The notes under the pieces were generated by a model, which did not search any database, was not told the DNA's origin, and saw only the letters and a program-made list of their open reading frames with translations. A program made the translations under genes and the position numbers. Source: Rhodospirillaceae bacterium (GTDB lineage Bacteria; Pseudomonadota; Alphaproteobacteria; UBA11136). Taken from it: a stretch of 8,257 bases of DNA. Below are positions 1 through 4,913 of the stretch, piece after piece; the first letter of the stretch is position 1, and every line of letters begins with the position of its first letter. Location of the stretch: NCBI GenBank assembly GCA_002686135.1, contig NZAO01000034.1:24026-32282 (forward strand). Direction: 5' to 3'.

Positions 1-317
1 CGCACCGTCTGGAAGACCTTCAAGGGGTCGGTAATGCGATAGCGGGCGAAGGAATCGATCAGCATTTTCTTTTGATCGGCGGCAATGGGTTCCTCCAACG
101 GCAGATTAAAATCGAGGACGCGCTTGTCGTAGTGCTCCACGTCCCAGATAAAAGGCAGCTTCCAATGCAGGCCCGGATCCTTCACGACATCCATCGGCTT
201 GCCGAACTGTAAAATAATCGCCTGCTGAATCTGGTTGACGGTGTAAAGCGAGCCGGCGCCAACGAAGGCTAGCAACCCCAGAAGAAGACCAAGATACGTC
301 ATTGCCCGAGTGGTCAT
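1..317 (-). CDS. hflC: HflC, FtsH-modulating SPFH/band 7 membrane protein (C-terminus cut by window edge)
   Basis: Only the first 105 residues are visible; the frame is open to the left edge. HflC pairs with HflK in a large ring-like inner-membrane complex with most of its mass in the periplasm, which associates with the ATP-dependent protease FtsH and modulates its activity (family knowledge). Seen here: a short N-terminus (MTTRAMTYLG), one hydrophobic anchor at about residues 7-23, then the start of an SPFH/band 7 domain with the typical run VNQIQQAIILQFGKP, the PGLHWKLPF element at about 55-63, and the DKRVLDF and DQKKMLIDSFARYRI strands. The ATG at 317 overlaps the hflK stop as ATGA, the usual sign of translational coupling, which fixes the start. 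The band 7 core and C-terminal helices lie outside the window. Confidence 0.95.
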   Translation of the reverse strand, partial: MTTRAMTYLGLLLGLLAFVGAGSLYTVNQIQQAIILQFGKPMDVVKDPGLHWKLPFIWDVEHYDKRVLDFNLPLEEPIAADQKKMLIDSFARYRITDPLKVFQTV

Positions 318-1477
318 TTGCTGCTCTCCCCACTTTTATTCCGGTCTGGCGCCGGCTGCGTGGGCCTTTTCGCGGGCGATGGCGTCCCCGTTCCGCCCTC
401 CTGCTTGAGAAGCTCGGAAAGTGGTAAATAGGGCAGAACGCCGGTGCCGTCCCCTGCGGGAACGTCAATGATGACCTTGTTGAGATCGCCCACCACTTCC
501 TCCATGGCTTCGAGATACATGCGCCTCTTGGTAACGTCCTTGGCCACCTCGTAGGCCTTGTAAACCGAGATAAAACGCTTGGCGTCACCGGTGGCGCGGG
601 CAACGATCTCCTGTTTGTAGGCCTCGGCCTCCTGGGTGATCTGGGCCGCCTCACCGCGGGACTTGGGCACGATATTATTACGATAGGCCAGAGCCTGGTT
701 CTGCAGGGTTTCCTGATCGGCCCTGGCGGCCTGAACATCTCGGAAAGCATTAAGCACCGGCTCGGGGGGGGCGACCTTTTCCAATTTCACCTGGCTAACC
801 TCGATGCCAGCTCCATAGTCATTGAGAACGCTCTGTATCAGCTCCTTGGTGTGCTCCTCGATCTCGCCACGTCCCTTTGTCAGGATCGGCTCCAGTCTGT
901 CCTGGCCAATAGTTTCGCGCATGGCGCTTTCGGCTACGCTCTTCACCGTGGCTTCGGGGTTGCGGATATTAAACAAGAACTCTCCAGCATTCTTGATCCG
1001 CCAGAACAACGCGAAATTGATATCCACGATATTCTCGTCCCCGGTCAGCATCAGGGCCTCTTCCGGCACCTGGCGCGAGGGAGTGTTCTTTCCCGGCTTC
1101 AGGGGGGAGCGGAAGCCGACCTCGATCTTGTTAATGCGGGTCACTGCCGGCGTAATCACGCTTTCAATGGGACCAGGCAGATGATAGTGCAGCCCGGGCT
1201 GGGTGGTACGCACCCATTTACCGAAACGCAACACCACACCCTGTTCATCGGTATTTACCTTGTAAACGCCGCTGAACAGCCATGCCGCCACGGCGATCAA
1301 AAGGACGATCATGACGCTGCGCAGGCCGCCGCCGCCGGGCAGGAAACTGCGGAACCGGTCCTGGCTTTCACGCAGGATGTCCTCGAGGTTGGGAGGCTGC
1401 GGCCCGCCCGGCCCCCGGCTTCCCCAGGGTCCCGAACCATCGCCACCGGGGCCACCTCCTTGATTCTTCCACGGCAT
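314..1477 (-). CDS. hflK: HflK, FtsH-modulating SPFH/band 7 membrane protein
   Basis: HflK (387 aa) forms the HflKC complex with HflC, an inner-membrane assembly that regulates FtsH. Seen: a Gly/Pro-rich cytoplasmic N-terminus (residues 1-29), a short amphipathic stretch (NLEDILRESQDRFRSFLPGG, about 30-49), a single transmembrane helix at about 54-71, then the SPFH/band 7 domain beginning VNTDEQGVVLRFGKW. Further on are the PGLHYHLPGPIE element, a long Ala/Glu-rich coiled-coil region (FRDVQAARADQETLQNQA and onward), and a Pro/Lys-rich C-terminal tail. Length is close to the family norm (E. coli HflK is about 419 aa). A frame extension to 1540 would add 21 residues, but homologues start near MPWKNQGGG and the GA-rich stretch AGAGAGAAAGAGAG lies just upstream, so I choose the ATG at 1477. 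The stop overlaps the hflC start. Confidence 0.96.
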   Translation of the reverse strand: MPWKNQGGGPGGDGSGPWGSRGPGGPQPPNLEDILRESQDRFRSFLPGGGGLRSVMIVLLIAVAAWLFSGVYKVNTDEQGVVLRFGKWVRTTQPGLHYHLPGPIESVITPAVTRINKIEVGFRSPLKPGKNTPSRQVPEEALMLTGDENIVDINFALFWRIKNAGEFLFNIRNPEATVKSVAESAMRETIGQDRLEPILTKGRGEIEEHTKELIQSVLNDYGAGIEVSQVKLEKVAPPEPVLNAFRDVQAARADQETLQNQALAYRNNIVPKSRGEAAQITQEAEAYKQEIVARATGDAKRFISVYKAYEVAKDVTKRRMYLEAMEEVVGDLNKVIIDVPAGDGTGVLPYLPLSELLKQEGGTGTPSPAKRPTQPAPDRNKSGESSK

Positions 1478-1607
1478 GAAGTCTGACTCTCTTTCTCTCT
1501 TTAATATGTTCCCAAAAGGCCCTTTTCCGCTACGACGCAAAGGGTAGAAAGGGGCCGGGAAACTATCTCAACCGTCGCCGCCTGCACGAGGTCATGGCGG
1601 CTAAGGC

Positions 1608-1636
1608 TTTGCATTCGTCGTTATCAGCTATATATG
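1608..1636 (+). promoter_or_regulatory. Possible sigma70-type promoter for mrp
   Basis: TTTGCA (1608-1613) and TATATG (1631-1636) are separated by 17 bases, each matching the -35 and -10 consensus at 4 of 6 positions. They lie in the 241-base divergent gap between hflK and mrp and point toward mrp, leaving a leader of roughly 75 bases. No equally good candidate was seen toward hflK; TTGAGA at 1571-1566 (minus) has only a poor -10 behind it. Judged by eye only. Confidence 0.3.
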
Positions 1637-1704
1637 AAATTAATGCACCGGTCGCAATCGAGGGCACGCATCATATTCCCAAAGCAAGCATACGGCAAAC
1701 ACGC

Positions 1705-1709
1705 GGAGA
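1705..1709 (+). promoter_or_regulatory. Shine-Dalgarno site that decides the mrp start
   Basis: GGAGA directly abuts the first in-frame ATG (1710) with no spacer, which is too close to serve it, but sits 9 bases ahead of the second ATG (1719). This favours initiation at MAKVTEEQ rather than MKSMAKV. Confidence 0.6.
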
Positions 1710-1718
1710 ATGAAATCC

Positions 1719-2852
1719 ATGGCCAAGGTCACAGAAGAGCAAGTACGGGACGCCCTCTCAGAAGTAACCGCCCCCGGCGGAAACGGAAATTTAGCAGTCC
1801 TGGAGCTGGTTTCGGGCGTGGTTGTCCGCGACGGCAATGTGGGCTTCACCATCGAGGTCACGTCTAAACAAGCGCAGACCTTCGAGCCCGTGCGCAAAGC
1901 CGCTGAAGAGGCCGTGGCGGCCCTGCCTGGTGTAATCTCGGTGACAGCGGTACTCACCGCCGAACGTCCCCGGCAACAGCAACGGCCCCAGCAGGAACAC
2001 GGGCAAGGCCCGGCACAAGGACAGCCCCAGACTTCTCTAAAGGAACTGGTGCCCAACGTGGGCGCCATCGTCGCCGTGGCCTCGGGCAAGGGCGGTGTCG
2101 GCAAATCCACGATCGCCATCAATCTCGCCCTGGCCCTGCTCTCCAAGGGGCTGAAGGTGGGCCTGCTGGACGCTGACATTTACGGCCCTTCCATACCGAA
2201 AATGCTGGGGGTCCACGGACGCCCCGACTCCGAGGACGGTAATATCCTCGAGCCCAAGGAAAATTATGGGCTCAAATGCATGTCCATCGGCTTCCTGGTA
2301 GCCGAGGACACGCCCATGATCTGGCGCGGCCCCATGGTCATGAGCGCTATCGAACAACTGTTACGCGACGTCAACTGGGGCGAGCTGGACATCCTGGTGG
2401 TTGACCTGCCGCCGGGAACCGGCGACGCCCAGCTCACCATAGCCCAGAGGGTACCCCTGACCGGCGCGCTCATCGTCTCCACACCCCAGGACATAGCCCT
2501 GTTGGACGCCCGCAAGAGTCTAAACATGTTCCGCAAGGTAGAGGTGCCGGTGCTAGGTATCATCGAGAATATGAGCTATTTCGCCTGCCCCCATTGCGGT
2601 GAACGCACCGACATCTTCAGCCACGGCGGCGCCAAGGCCACCGCCGCGGAGATGGGCGCAGATTTCCTCGGTGAAATTCCCCTCGATATGGACATCCGTG
2701 AAGCCGGGGATGCGGGCAAGCCCATCACCGCAGCCGATTCCGATAGTCCCCATTCGAAAGCCTTCCTGGCCATCGCCGATGAGGTCTGGGAAAAGGCGCG
2801 AGTGCTGAGCGAGGGAACCGAAGCCCGGGCCCCCAAAATCATCGTTCAGTAA
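1719..2852 (+). CDS. apbC: Mrp/ApbC family iron-sulfur cluster carrier ATPase
   Basis: This is a cytoplasmic P-loop ATPase of the Mrp/NBP35 family (377 aa) that binds a [4Fe-4S] cluster at a dimer interface and passes it to apo-proteins. Domains: an N-terminal MIP18/DUF59 domain at about residues 3-80; a Gln/Pro-rich linker at about 82-107; then the MinD-like ATPase with the deviant Walker A GKGGVGKST at 123-131, LLDADIYGPS at about 149-158, and VVDLPPGTGD at about 227-236 as the Walker B/switch region. The family's CxxC cluster motif is present as CPHC, Cys290 and Cys293. Length is normal for a long-form bacterial Mrp. The start at 1719 is chosen from Shine-Dalgarno spacing; an in-frame ATG at 1710 is the alternative. 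The gene is divergent from hflK and stands alone on its strand. The symbol mrp is equally used. Confidence 0.96.
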   Translation: MAKVTEEQVRDALSEVTAPGGNGNLAVLELVSGVVVRDGNVGFTIEVTSKQAQTFEPVRKAAEEAVAALPGVISVTAVLTAERPRQQQRPQQEHGQGPAQGQPQTSLKELVPNVGAIVAVASGKGGVGKSTIAINLALALLSKGLKVGLLDADIYGPSIPKMLGVHGRPDSEDGNILEPKENYGLKCMSIGFLVAEDTPMIWRGPMVMSAIEQLLRDVNWGELDILVVDLPPGTGDAQLTIAQRVPLTGALIVSTPQDIALLDARKSLNMFRKVEVPVLGIIENMSYFACPHCGERTDIFSHGGAKATAAEMGADFLGEIPLDMDIREAGDAGKPITAADSDSPHSKAFLAIADEVWEKARVLSEGTEARAPKIIVQ

Positions 2853-2902
2853 GGGGCCGTAATGGCAGAGCCCCTCCATTGCCCGTCACGCCGGAACCGG
2901 CG
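2852..2902. other. Inverted repeats in a convergent gap, possible transcript-end hairpins
   Basis: Between the converging mrp and SRPBCC genes are two inverted repeats. AGGGGC (2852-2857) can pair with GCCCCT (2870-2875) around a 12-base loop. The palindrome CGCCGGAACCGGCG (2889-2902) can form a compact hairpin readable on either strand. Neither is followed by a T-run, so they do not meet the usual picture of an intrinsic terminator. A shared bidirectional end signal is plausible from position only. Confidence 0.3.
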
Positions 2903-2932
2903 CTGGAATAGCTGCACCCCAATAGCCTGGGC

Positions 2933-3355
2933 TTAGCCGCCGAAAATCTTTTTCAGGTTCTCGAAACCAGCGTCGTAGATGTCCTGGATGGCCTTGACGG
3001 CGTCGTCATTGGACGCGCCCACGGCCTCGAAATCGCTCGACCATTCCACTTTGCTGCCGGTGCCGTCCTCATGCACGCGGAGTGTGGCCTTGTAGCCCTT
3101 CACCGGAAGCGGACTTTCGAGAATCTCATAGGAATAGACCTTCTCATCATCGTCCATCGCCGTCAGTTTCTCGACCACGGTGCCGCCACCCACAAGGTGC
3201 AGTGTGCGGGTGGTGGTGCGGGTGGGCTTGTCCTCTTCCACCTCGCTGCGCTCGACGATGGGGTGCCAGTTGGGCAGGGCGTTGAAACTGCCGATCAGGT
3301 CCCAGACCTGTTTGGCGGAAACGGGGAGCGGCGTCGAAAGGGTTACGTTAGGTAT
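2933..3355 (-). CDS. SRPBCC (START/Bet v1-like) family protein, probable ATA start
   Basis: A small cytoplasmic protein (140 aa from 3355) with the SRPBCC helix-grip fold, a hydrophobic-cavity ligand-binding fold; its ligand and role are unknown. Seen: an N-terminal strand (VTLSTPLPVSA), the helix and signature WDLIGSFNALPNWHP at about residues 19-33, successive beta-strands including RTLHLVGGGTVVEKL and YSYEILESPLPV, then WSSDFEAVG and a long C-terminal helix ending NLKKIFGG. It resembles the bacterial polyketide-cyclase/dehydrase-like SRPBCC proteins. No ATG, GTG or TTG lies near the expected N-terminus. A strong AGGGAGGA is 7 bases ahead of an in-frame ATA at 3355, exactly where the domain begins. 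The only upstream alternative is a TTG at 3388, which would add 11 residues that read through the Shine-Dalgarno sequence. Family confidence is high; the start is uncertain. Confidence 0.85.
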   Translation of the reverse strand: MPNVTLSTPLPVSAKQVWDLIGSFNALPNWHPIVERSEVEEDKPTRTTTRTLHLVGGGTVVEKLTAMDDDEKVYSYEILESPLPVKGYKATLRVHEDGTGSKVEWSSDFEAVGASNDDAVKAIQDIYDAGFENLKKIFGG

Positions 3356-3362
3356 GGGGAGA

Positions 3363-3370
3363 TCCTCCCT
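3363..3370 (-). promoter_or_regulatory. Strong Shine-Dalgarno site ahead of the SRPBCC gene
   Basis: On the minus strand AGGGAGGA is followed by 7 bases and then ATA (3355-3353). It lies inside the frame if the TTG at 3388 is used, which argues that the true start is downstream of it. Confidence 0.6.
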
Positions 3371-3407
3371 TTTAGAGCAATTCCCCAATATTAGCCCCGA
3401 TCCGGAT

Positions 3408-3413
3408 ATTATA
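3408..3413 (-). promoter_or_regulatory. Possible -10 box for the SRPBCC gene
   Basis: A perfect TATAAT on the minus strand in the 104-base gap between the thyX stop and the ATA start. No good -35 hexamer lies 16-18 bases upstream (GCGGCC at 17). Transcription would start near 3400, placing the TTG at 3388 within about 12 bases of the 5' end and leaving a leader of about 45 bases before the ATA codon. This fits the downstream start better. Confidence 0.35.
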
Positions 3414-3459
3414 CCTCAAAAAGATAACAAGGCCGCGCCCGGAGGTTATTTTGTCGCGG

Positions 3460-4407
3460 CTACTCGCTCTCCGTTGGACGCTCCAGCAGTTCCATCAGTT
3501 CGCGCCATTCGCGCTTTGAAAGGCCGCTTGACGCCTGGGTCGGCTGCTTACCGGCGATCAGGTCCTTCACCACCCCCATAGCCGCCGCCGAGAAAAAGGC
3601 ACCGCCCGTGCGGTAATCGGTGAAGGCCTCGTAAACCAGCGGCACCCACAGTTTCAAACAGTCGAGCATGGCTTGCGCATAGACGCGGATTTCATACTGG
3701 GCGTGGCTATCCGCGCGCAGGGAAAGGAAATGCATGAGGTTGTGAAGGTCGATCTTCCAGTACCACTGGGTATAGGTGTTGAGCGTCAGATTCATACGCG
3801 CCAGTTCGCGCGCCAGACCCTTCCGGCCGGGGTCCACGGGATTGCCCTCTTCGTCCTCATTGAGCATTTCCGCGTAATGGCGATAACAGGTCTCGGCGTC
3901 CTCGCGCAAAAGTTCCAGGGCGCGGGCGGCCTCCTCCCCCTCAAGAACCTCGCCCCGGCCCTGGTGGTTAGCGCTCGATTGCATGGCCATCTGTTCGGGC
4001 GCGGGGATATGGAATTCCTTGTCGAGGATGGAATAGCGCGCCGAATACTCGTTGACGTTAGCGGTACGGTGGCGAATCCACTGGCGCGCCACGAAGATGG
4101 GCAATTTGACGTGAAACTTGATCTCGCACATCTCGAAAGGGGTGGTATGGCGGTGGCGAATGAGATAGCGAATCAGCCCCCGGTCCTCGCTCGCCTTCTT
4201 AGTGCCCCGGCCGTAGGAAACGCGGGCCGCCTGCACTACCGCCCCGTCATCGCCCATGTAATCTATAACACGGATAAAGCCGTGATCGAGCACATGGAAG
4301 GGCTGATAGAGCACCTCCTCCAGGGCCGGAACAGTGACACGGCGGGTCTTGGTGCTTTGCGCGCGCGCGCGCTCCACGGCTTCCTTCTGTTCCGGCGTCA
4401 GAGGCAT
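3460..4407 (-). CDS. thyX: ThyX, FAD-dependent thymidylate synthase
   Basis: This enzyme converts dUMP to dTMP with methylene-tetrahydrofolate and NADPH via FAD, as a homotetramer in the cytoplasm, and replaces ThyA in many bacteria. From the start at 4407 it is 315 aa. Seen: the ThyX signature RHRx7S as [11 protein letters not shown], residues 112-122, followed by ARY; the conserved region [14 protein letters not shown] at about 228-241, containing the Arg and AQxEIR residues used in dUMP/FAD binding; and an upstream strand [20 protein letters not shown] at about 84-103. The length is at the long end of the family, with a charged N-terminal extension (residues 1-30) and a short charged tail. 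AGGAG lies only 1 base from the ATG at 4416 but 10 bases from the ATG at 4407, so I prefer the latter. It stands upstream of the SRPBCC gene, which may have its own promoter. Confidence 0.96.
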   Translation of the reverse strand: MPLTPEQKEAVERARAQSTKTRRVTVPALEEVLYQPFHVLDHGFIRVIDYMGDDGAVVQAARVSYGRGTKKASEDRGLIRYLIRHRHTTPFEMCEIKFHVKLPIFVARQWIRHRTANVNEYSARYSILDKEFHIPAPEQMAMQSSANHQGRGEVLEGEEAARALELLREDAETCYRHYAEMLNEDEEGNPVDPGRKGLARELARMNLTLNTYTQWYWKIDLHNLMHFLSLRADSHAQYEIRVYAQAMLDCLKLWVPLVYEAFTDYRTGGAFFSAAAMGVVKDLIAGKQPTQASSGLSKREWRELMELLERPTESE

Positions 4408-4416
4408 ATTTGTCAT

Positions 4417-4422
4417 TCTCCT
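4417..4422 (-). promoter_or_regulatory. Shine-Dalgarno site that decides the thyX start
   Basis: AGGAGA on the minus strand abuts the first in-frame ATG (4416), leaving essentially no spacer, and sits about 9-10 bases ahead of the second ATG (4407). Initiation at MPLTPEQ is therefore favoured over MTNMPLT. Confidence 0.55.
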
Positions 4423-4529
4423 AAAGAGGTGAGAGGGGTGGTTTTCGGGAAGGCTTGGAAGAAGAAGACTCTACCCTCTCATCTCCCTTCTTTCCACACC
4501 GGAAAAACCCAACTCATCGTAATTTTGAT

Positions 4530-4558
4530 GTAAAATTCCGCTTCCGGAGCACTTTCAA
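4530..4558 (-). promoter_or_regulatory. Weak candidate promoter for thyX
   Basis: On the minus strand TTGAAA (4558-4553) is followed after 17 bases by TTTTAC (4535-4530). The -35 is good but the -10 matches only 3 of 6. The same six bases read as TTTCAA on the plus strand at the -35 distance from the ssrA -10, so the two divergent promoters might overlap. Low confidence. Confidence 0.22.
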
Positions 4559-4583
4559 TAGCCGGGGGATGCGCTTATATTAT
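4553..4583 (+). promoter_or_regulatory. Candidate promoter for ssrA
   Basis: TATATT (4576-4581), overlapping TATTAT (4578-4583), gives a plausible -10 placed 5-10 bases before the first tmRNA structure. The base run at the -35 distance, TTTCAA (4553-4558), is a weak match. Transcription would begin near 4588. The placement relative to the RNA is the main support. Confidence 0.35.
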
Positions 4584-4587
4584 GGGG

Positions 4588-4601
4588 GTCGGGCAACCGA
4601 C
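4588..4601 (+). other. GNRA-capped hairpin at the start of the tmRNA precursor
   Basis: GTCGG (4588-4592), loop GCAA, CCGAC (4597-4601) forms a perfect 5-bp stem with a GNRA tetraloop, extendable by a G-U pair (4587/4602). It begins where the candidate promoter would start transcription and precedes the P2 strand of the acceptor half. It could protect the 5' end or be a structural element of the acceptor piece. Confidence 0.5.
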
Positions 4602-4628
4602 TATGGCGATAAACGTCATGCTTATTAC

Positions 4629-4667
4629 CCGTTGCGGACCCGGGGGCAGTACCCGGCGCCTCCACCA
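4629..4667 (+). ncRNA. ssrA: tmRNA acceptor piece core: P2 strand, T-arm, 3' acceptor strand and CCA
   Basis: In order: CCGTT (4629-4633, P2 strand), T-stem and loop (4640-4656), acceptor strand CGCCTCC (4657-4663), discriminator A and CCA (4664-4667). The T-loop is GGCAGTA rather than the TTCRANY of ordinary tRNAs. CCA is encoded in the DNA. The 5' boundary of the mature piece is not determinable by eye; it is probably near 4588. Confidence 0.88.
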
Positions 4668-4710
4668 TTTCCCGGCCACAGCTTCGCGTACCACAGGCGG
4701 GCCTTGATAT
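4668..4710 (+). other. Intervening segment between the two tmRNA pieces
   Basis: Forty-three bases lie between the encoded CCA and the 5' G of the coding piece. By analogy with known permuted tmRNAs this is excised: RNase P would be expected to cut at 4710/4711 to create the 5' end, and a 3' trimming step would expose CCA. CCCG (4671-4674) can pair with CGGG (4698-4701), giving a weak hairpin. No reading frame of interest. Confidence 0.7.
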
Positions 4711-4794
4711 GGGGGCGATACAGGATCGACGTGCGTGGAAACGGTATGATTTTCGCCCGGCATGGTACCACCGTTATCGGGCCGATCGTCAATT

Positions 4795-4827
4795 GCGAAC
4801 GATAATCAAATCGCACTCGCTGCCTAA
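4795..4827 (+). other. tmRNA proteolysis-tag reading frame (ANDNQIALAA, stop TAA)
   Basis: GCG is the resume codon, followed by codons for NDNQIALAA and TAA. With the alanine brought by the tmRNA, the appended peptide is AANDNQIALAA, 11 residues, the same length as the E. coli tag AANDENYALAA. The ALAA end is the ClpX-recognised C-terminus and the AAND start is the part bound by SspB adaptors, by family knowledge. The codon choice and the stop inside a hairpin loop match the usual tmRNA design. Confidence 0.93.
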
Positions 4828-4840
4828 CACTAGGTAAGCG

Positions 4841-4874
4841 CGGTCCGGGGGGCACCGGGCAACAGAAGCCCCCC
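4841..4874 (+). other. H-type pseudoknot after the tmRNA tag
   Basis: Stem 1 is CGGT (4841-4844) with ACCG (4854-4857). Stem 2 is GGGGGGC (4847-4853) with GCCCCCC (4868-4874). Loop 1 is CC, there is no base between the stems, and loop 3 is GGCAACAGAA. The 7-bp GC stem is very stable. Position matches a pseudoknot downstream of the tag in other tmRNAs. It could also serve as the 3' end-protecting structure, because no terminator with a T-run follows. Confidence 0.7.
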
Positions 4875-4887
4875 ACTTTGTAAGGTT

Positions 4888-4911
4888 GGTCCCACAAGAA
4901 TGGACCGGAGG
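4888..4911 (+). promoter_or_regulatory. Hairpin and close Shine-Dalgarno site ahead of sspB
   Basis: GGTCC (4888-4892) pairs with GGACC (4902-4906), and two wobble pairs (4887/4907 and 4886/4908) could reach into the Shine-Dalgarno GGAGG (4907-4911). The Shine-Dalgarno to ATG spacing is only 2 bases, shorter than usual. No promoter was recognised between the tmRNA and sspB, so the sspB message may come from read-through of ssrA. Confidence 0.4.
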
Positions 4912-4913
4912 AC

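Larger units (their letters stand above)
4588..4878 (+). ncRNA. ssrA: Circularly permuted two-piece tmRNA (alphaproteobacterial type)
   Basis: tmRNA acts first as an alanyl-tRNA and then as an mRNA to release stalled ribosomes and tag the nascent chain for degradation. Here the order is permuted. The acceptor half (about 4588-4667) ends CGCCTCC plus encoded ACCA. A spacer of about 43 bases follows (4668-4710), then the 5' half starts GGGGGCG at 4711. Bases 4711-4717 pair with 4657-4663 in a 7-bp acceptor stem. The third pair is G4713-U4661, the G3-U70 alanine identity element, and the discriminator is A4664. The T-stem is CCGGG/CCCGG (4640-4644/4652-4656) with loop GGCAGTA. AACGG (4740-4744) pairs with CCGTT (4629-4633) as the start of P2. 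The tag frame, encoding ANDNQIALAA, is at 4795-4827. Outer ends are estimates, since no terminator is visible. Confidence 0.93.
4711..4878 (+). ncRNA. ssrA: tmRNA coding piece
   Basis: Starts with acceptor strand GGGGGCG, then the D-arm-like stretch ATACAGGATCGACG that resembles other tmRNA 5' ends, then the P2 strand (4740-4744). A first pseudoknot region follows, with outer helix GCCCG (4755-4759) and CGGGC (4778-4782), ending 12 bases before the resume codon. Next is the tag frame (4795-4827). Its last codons and stop sit in a hairpin: CCTA (4823-4826) pairs with TAGG (4831-4834), extended by GCT (4819-4821) with AGC (4837-4839). It ends in an H-type pseudoknot (4841-4874). The 3' end is estimated a few bases past it. 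Confidence 0.85.

Noticed and set aside
106..750. 214-residue minus-strand frame across the hflK-hflC junction
   Set aside because: It is out of frame with both real genes, whose SPFH domain sequences and ATGA overlap are unambiguous.
851..1486. 211-residue plus-strand frame
   Set aside because: Antisense to hflK with no recognisable domain.
3386..3388. TTG as start of the SRPBCC gene
   Set aside because: It has no good Shine-Dalgarno, would be about 12 bases from the probable transcription start, and adds residues that translate the strong Shine-Dalgarno of a downstream start. Kept as the alternative.
3673..4533. 286-residue open frame on the plus strand
   Set aside because: Antisense shadow of thyX, which carries a clear RHRx7S signature on the minus strand. 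Long antisense frames are common in GC-rich coding DNA.
4641..4667. An ordinary tRNA gene ending CCGGCGCCTCCACCA
   Set aside because: There is no D-arm or anticodon arm upstream, and the acceptor strand pairs with bases 4711-4717 downstream. This is the acceptor half of a permuted tmRNA.
4455..4805. 116-residue open frame (plus) and overlapping minus-strand frames across the thyX-sspB gap
   Set aside because: They lie over the tmRNA gene, whose helices, CCA end and tag frame explain the conservation-like structure. The translated products resemble no family and have no Shine-Dalgarno.
4847..4880. Intrinsic terminator formed by GGGGGGC/GCCCCCC
   Set aside because: No T-run follows (ACTTTGTAAGG). 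The G-run is also part of a neat H-type pseudoknot in the expected tmRNA position.
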